From the NCBI RefSeq assembly GCF_027580225.2, contig NC_073340.2, forward strand, positions 37,701,501 to 37,765,500: 64,000 nt of DNA, written 5' to 3'. This document shows positions 62,197 to 64,000 of the stretch, one piece after another. The position numbers and the translations under genes are program-made. Position 1 is the first letter of the stretch, and every line of letters starts with the position of its first letter. The notes under the pieces are model-generated. The model saw only the letters and a list, made by a program, of their open reading frames with translations, had not been told where the DNA came from and ran no database searches. This DNA is from Misgurnus anguillicaudatus (lineage: Eukaryota > Chordata > Actinopteri > Cypriniformes > Cobitidae).

Positions 62197-64000
62197 ATAA
62201 CATTCTGGAAACTGAAAACTATCATTAGGGGAACGTTAACATGGGAGTCAACATTAAAGCCTCTGCTAAGAGCCAGAGACATCGTATCCAGACAGATGCC
62301 CTCATCTAATTGATTTTTAGTCTAATATAAATGATTATATTTAAAAAGTCACTACAATTCCCAGCTGACAATGTCCCAGAACGTGATTATTTGATTTTCA
62401 AAAACAAGCAAAAGGCAATGAAAGCTACCGTTAAAATAACATTCTGATCGTCTTCTGTCTAAAGCTGACAAAACAGATAAAACATCTTCAGGAATAAAAT
62501 GACGTGGAAGAGCAAAGACAAATAAATAAATACAATGATAAATGCATACAGAGGAACTTTATGCACCAAAAAACATCCTCTCAAAAAATCTGTTCTTGTT
62601 TTTTACTAACCTAGAGATTTGAGAAATGCATCAATGTGGAAAAGTTAAAGTTAGGGGAAATGTGGAAAGTTGGCTGCAAGTTAGAGAATCTTTGTTCATG
62701 AATAAAACAAATTCCAAAGAAATGTAATTGATCGGAGCATAAGTTATACCTATAGGAACACATGATGTCTTTAAACTAAAAGGATTTGAAAGGATCAAGG
62801 TGCTTATTTAACATTTTAGGAAAAGTTTATATTTTCATTTGAGTTTTGTTACAATGGAAAAATAAATGGATCAGTGTTTCATCTTTATTTCCACAAAATG
62901 ATCACGAATCTTCTGTGTGAAGCTCCTCCTGTTGTGTGTGTTTGTGTTCATGACGCAGATATAAAAATAACTGAGCTATTTCACATTTCAGTCTGTTTAA
63001 ACGCCACATTCATGTGCTGGAAATGAGTTAAACTCTTGTGGAAAAACATTTATAAACATTCACATTCTGCTAAAAGGTTAACACATCAAAATTACAGCTA
63101 ATGCTTTAGGGAACTTAACTGCCTAAGATAAAAACTCATCATCGTAACAGTTTTTATTCAATGTTGTTATGTTATATTAGAAACAAAATGACTGAAACAT
63201 CGTGAATATTGACTCCAGCTGTATTGTGATGATAGTTCAGCTTTAGTTTCTCACTTTTACAAGCATCTGTAGCGGATTTCTGTCAAACAGCCGATCTCTG
63301 ATCCTTTAATCCTGAAGTGTGTGTTCATATAAAGACACAAGTCACACACAAATTACAGCATCATCCACGCAAGAGATCACCTGTCAATCATCCACACATC
63401 TTTACAGCAGATGCTTCACATACTCAAAACAAATGAGATCGATTCATTCTTATGAAATATTTACAAAGTGCCTCTTTTATCATGAAACGACGCTTCTCCA
63501 TGAAATCCCAAAGGTTTAACTTTAGTTTGACTCTTATTGATTCAAATCTCCAGTAATGGCAGTCTTTTATGAATCCCATGTGAGTCGTGTTGTTCACCAT
63601 CAGGCCAAGTGCAGCGGTTTTCACAAAGATGATAAATGTGAATTGTTTTGGGTTCAGGAGTCGCTGGAGTTTGATATGGTGCTCATAAATCTCCCTCAAA
63701 CTCTTCTGAACTTCATCTGACACTCCTTCATATTTCTCTGCTTTATGTTAAACAAGACACACGGGATCAGGGAAAGTTTGAAGATTCGTCCCTGACTGTC
63801 TCCTGGACTTTATTTTGGGAAGTTTTCTTTTTGTTTTTAGGTTTACTGATTTCTGCATAAAATCATCCAATAATATAAAGATCATTCTGTGAAAACATGA
63901 CATCTAAAATCATTCAGAGGTGTTAAGAACTGAATACTTTATTAAAGGATGAGTATCTGTACTTTATCAGGGTGTTTTTCTTTAACTTCAATATATTTTA
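62197..64000 (-). other. Sequence upstream of grem2, no gene seen
   Basis: AT-rich, with no CpG patch or supported exon. The grem2 leader exon and promoter probably lie beyond the right edge. Confidence 0.4.

Overview
The window is vertebrate nuclear DNA, most likely from a cypriniform (zebrafish- or carp-like) teleost. It has introns with canonical GT/AG borders, AT-rich spacers, very long (CA)n/(TG)n tracts and many short inverted-repeat DNA transposons of types common in cyprinid genomes. The species, and which teleost duplicate (a or b) each gene is, cannot be settled from the sequence alone.

Three genes are supported. (1) chrm3, a muscarinic M3 acetylcholine receptor, lies on the + strand with its whole coding sequence in one exon (17287-18933). 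A CpG-rich candidate promoter and untranslated first exon lie about 10 kb upstream (around 7120-7380). (2) fmn2, formin-2, is on the + strand and fills most of the window. I assembled 19 coding exons from 21767 to 58902. Splice phases agree at every junction, giving 1541 codons from the upstream ATG or 1416 from the ATG that matches the mammalian start. Its CpG promoter is around 19860-20118, only about 0.9 kb after the chrm3 stop codon. (3) grem2, the BMP antagonist gremlin-2/PRDC, is on the - strand (61505-61005) and converges tail to tail with fmn2.

The order chrm3-fmn2-grem2 matches human 1q43 (CHRM3-FMN2-GREM2). It is the sister of the CHRM5...FMN1-GREM1 region of human 15q13-14. In the FMN1-GREM1 pair, introns of the formin are known to hold enhancers of the neighbouring gremlin gene. 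Several fmn2 introns here contain GC-richer stretches of complex, non-repeat sequence (34.5, 36.2, 43.6, 45.8, 50.3, 51.5-52.0 and 53.4-54.5 kb) that are candidates for the same arrangement.

The rest is mobile-element debris and simple repeats. It includes a TTAA-flanked element carrying a LINE fragment that itself carries a small element (274-2108), a hAT-like element with an 8-bp target duplication (11229-12097), a broken Tc1-like transposase (36903-37702), a foldback element (40905-41605), and an inverted pair of one element flanking formin-domain exons 9-14. I found no wholly new system. The best second-look items are alternative fmn2 starts, a 12-base frame-neutral microexon, three tandem 19-bp palindromes upstream of chrm3, the candidate intronic regulatory blocks, and the inverted element pair.
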